A stretch of DNA of 64,000 nucleotides from Begonia masoniana (taxonomy: Eukaryota; Streptophyta; Magnoliopsida; Cucurbitales; Begoniaceae): contig CM039502.1 in NCBI GenBank assembly GCA_022432975.1, positions 24,078,383 to 24,142,382 of the forward strand, given 5' to 3'. A program made the position numbers and the translations under genes. Below are positions 61,448 to 64,000 of the stretch, piece after piece. The notes beneath the pieces were generated by a model, which was given only the letters and a program-made list of their open reading frames with translations, was not told where the DNA came from and searched no databases. The number at the start of each line of letters is the position of its first letter. Position 1 is the stretch's first letter.

Positions 61448-62610
61448 TGCTGAAGTAACTACTGGAGAATTCTCTGAATTTACTGAAGGCTAGGAGCAGT
61501 TGATGGAGCACACCTATGCCTCGACTTGGCAATCTGATGAGGCGGTTTAACTATTGTCAGTATGTGAAGTCTTAATGGTCAAGTGATTTGTTGAAGTGTG
61601 CTGAGGATTTTGATGACAGTAGTAGTTTAAGGTTTATAATGTTTTGAGGTTTTTTCTGATTATGAAACATGATTTGGTTTAGTTATAGTTTGCTATTTTG
61701 GATTTTCTTGAAAAGTTTAGTGAACAATCGTTCAGTTTAACTAAGCTGTAAATTTTAATGATTGTGATAATTTTTTTAGTATTTCTGATATAATTTTGAG
61801 ATTTCTCGGATAATGATACGTCATTGGTTTTAATTGTGATTCTTACTGGATTTCAAAAGTTTCATAGGGTCAGGTTGTTTTGAATGATTTCAGTAAATTA
61901 CAAGTTCTTCTAGTAGTCGGAGTTGTTCTTTGTTTAGAGTGTTTTTGTCTATCGGTAGATGTTGTCTATCGGTGGATGTTGAATGTTTTTGTCTATCGGT
62001 AGATGTTGTCTATCAATGGATGTTGAATATTTTTGTCTATCGGTGGATGTTGAGTGTTACTGTTCACCGGTGGATGTTGTCTATCGGTGGATGCTTAAGT
62101 GTACTGTTCACCGGTAGATGTTGGGTGATAGAGTCGAGTGTTACTGTTGAGCGATAGATGTGGGTAGTGATTTTGTCGTTTTGTGACCGGTGGATGTGAG
62201 CGGTAGATGTGAGAAGTCGACGTGTCGTTCGGCTGACGTGAGCGGTGGATGTTGGTAATAGAAGATGTCTTTTGTTTCTGCTTCTACCGCTGACACTGTT
62301 TAGCAGTGGATGTCTTCTATTTCTGTTTCTACCGTCGAGACTATTTTGTCTCTATTTCTACCGCTGGAACTATTCAGCGGTAGATGTGTTCTGTTTTTTC
62401 TTTGTCTTCTTTCAACCAACTGTCTCTAATATTTTAATCATTTAATAAATGTTGTTTTATACAAATAGTTTTCCGCAGCAAGTTTTAACGTTTAAAGGGT
62501 CAAATTTTGATTGTTGAATGAAATTTTAAAATTTTCTCGAAATGTCATAGTTCGGTTCAGCATTTTGCGTAGCGAATCGGGTTCAGAAAACTCGGGGACG
62601 TTACAACAAC

Positions 62611-64000
62611 TAAGTCACAAGACTCAATCTAAAAGTCCTAAACATTTAATCAAACAGCACAACAAATCAAGCAAGTTAATTCAAAGAAAATAAACTTGCA
62701 ACTAATATCAATGATAAGCTATTGGGTCTAGGCAACCCTCTAGAACTTTTGTGGAAATCAGTCACACTATCCCACACCCTTTAAAGGCGACTGCCTCACA
62801 CGGCGATCTGTTGGGCCCAATGGCCAGCGGTAAACCTCGGACAATACCAATGGCCCACAGAGGAAAGCTCTTAGCCACAAAAACAGATCACTCGATGGTA
62901 CAAGTGAATCCTAGTGACTAACAAGATAGTATATGACATGTTTTTGTTTAAAAGGTCGGACATAACCCTAAACAAACAAAAGTCATTCAACTTGATGCAA
63001 TCAAACAAGGGTTCAAAACAGAATTTATAAAAACATGGTGAAATAGAATTTGCCTAACTCTATTTAACATGCAATTTAGTTCATGCTTTTCATTCTAAAT
63101 TCAATTCATCATCAAGGACTCTAAAAGACTTGACACTAAACATAACATAGACACGAGAGATGCATCAATCATCAAACAAAAACTTAAATATGGATGGAAA
63201 CAGAATTTTATAATCCAATTTAAACATGTTATAGTTTTATGCCTTCACTTTAATTCCAATTCAAGGCATCAAATAAAATTCTAAACAAGTATAAAACACA
63301 AATAAGCGTGGTCAAATATTTACATAATATTTTAGATGCTTTAAAGACATAAAACAGAATTTGAACACTCAAAATAGTGCACAAAACACATAAAAATAAC
63401 AGAATTTTCCTAAACAGAAAACTAACACAAATCTACTTCCAAATTTCTGAAAATTTAACAGGATTAGAAAACAAGAAGATTAACATGTTGTCAAATTTTC
63501 AAATCCAGATTCAACATGAGCAGAAAGTTATGCAAGCTCAAAGTTCAGGAAATTTAAACTCAAAAACCAGAAAAATTTCTAAACAACCTAAAGTATCCTA
63601 AACAGAAAATAGCACAATTCACATCCGAATAATCTGAAATTTTAATAGATGATAGTTAACAATATGCTGAATATGCTGTAAAACTTTCAAATCCAAATTC
63701 ATTATGGACATAGAATTATGCAAGTGTAAAACACATCAAAATTCTGAAATTTTTGAAACAGAATTTTCTAAATAACCTAGAAGTTCCCAAACAGAAAGTA
63801 ATACCATTCAACTCAAAATAACCTGAAATTTTAACAGGGGTTAGTCCATAATATGATGAACATGCTGTAAAAATTCAAATCAAAATGCATTATGAGCAGA
63901 GAATTATGCAAGTCCAAAGTAGGAACAAAAACTAGAAAAACCAGAATTTTAACTAAACATCCTAGAAAAAGTCTAAACAAATCAATGTCAATTTGGACAA
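62611..64000. other. Continuation of the pre-existing sequence after the nested elements
   Basis: This is the right-hand continuation of the sequence broken at 30866. AT-rich, with a GC-richer block at 62760-62870. From about 63400 to the end there are roughly three diverged copies of a ~190-bp unit recognisable by 'cagaattttcctaaacagaa', 'ctgaaattttaacagg' and 'gagcagagaattatgcaag'. No gene is seen; probably part of another repeat that runs past the window. Confidence 0.5.

Larger units (their letters stand above)
30867..62605 (+). mobile_element. Outer solo LTR (Tekay-type), split by a later 29.6-kb insertion
   Basis: Begins TGTAGCAACCGG at 30867 and ends GGGGACGTTACA at 62605, flanked by an exact 5-bp duplication ACAAC (30862-30866 and 62606-62610). 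Its own sequence is only 30867-30937 plus 60501-62605, about 2.18 kb; all between is a younger nested element. It is related to, but clearly diverged from, the LTRs of that nested element. Landmarks: TATAAAT at 60574-60580, donor after 60694, a micro-exon ending at 60962 with GTAAGT, CCTACATCACAAAAC at 60991-61005, its exact complement GTTTTGTGATGTAGG at 61433-61447, and a CGGTGGATG/CGGTAGATG minisatellite at about 61940-62250. No internal region accompanies it, so it is the scar of LTR-LTR recombination. Confidence 0.85.

Overview
This is a plant nuclear window, most likely from a eudicot. The evidence is long GT-AG introns, an A-6 AP2/ERF factor, a group I bZIP factor, AT-rich intergenic DNA and heavy loading with LTR retrotransposons. 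I cannot name the species. One run of exactly 100 Ns at 47546-47645 marks a scaffold gap.

Layout. 1-13.3 kb is repeat-rich: the edge of a minus-strand LTR (1-1529), a Mutator-like element with ~190 bp inverted ends (2047-3608), a tandem-repeat insertion inside a decayed Gln-rich reading frame (3.8-5.9 kb), a decayed plant-transposon-domain ORF, and a hAT element (8938-9787) whose left end sits in a tandem duplication. 13.3-26 kb is a gene island with three genes I consider real: a 13-exon ERGIC3-like ER/Golgi cargo-receptor gene (+), a single-exon A-6 AP2/ERF factor (-), and a four-exon VIP1/RF2a-type bZIP factor (-). They form no operon and I see no shared pathway. The ERGIC3-like and AP2/ERF genes are convergent; the two transcription-factor genes lie head to tail.

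27.3-64 kb is almost all retrotransposon. It resolves into a nested series dated by 5-bp target-site duplications (TSDs). A solo LTR (30867-62605, TSD ACAAC) was split by a Tekay/Del-type Ty3 chromovirus (30938-60495, TSD AATTT; Met-tRNA primer site, gag, protease, RT, RNase H, integrase, chromodomain, purine tract). That element was hit by solo LTRs in gag (33437-35177 and 35571-38174), in protease (38901-44584) and in its 3' LTR (54392-58997). The protease LTR was itself hit by a solo LTR (39897-42753) and by a 244-bp near-perfect palindrome (43130-43373). Part of the protease LTR and pol appear twice, either side of the N gap. The second copy lacks the two youngest insertions, so it shows the empty target sites; it may be a real duplication or an unmerged haplotype.

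The strongest candidate for something undescribed is inside the LTRs. At least five LTR families share a gene-like leader: TATA box, short exon, donor, acceptor, 45-51 nt micro-exon, GTAAGT donor, distant acceptor. The second intron carries a small hairpin after its donor, then CTACAYCAY. This pairs with the sequence ending in the acceptor (RTGRTGTAG). Both arms change together between families. I also see two palindromic elements with LTR-type termini, possibly snap-back products of reverse transcription. These are readings by eye; no alignment, folding or expression data were available.
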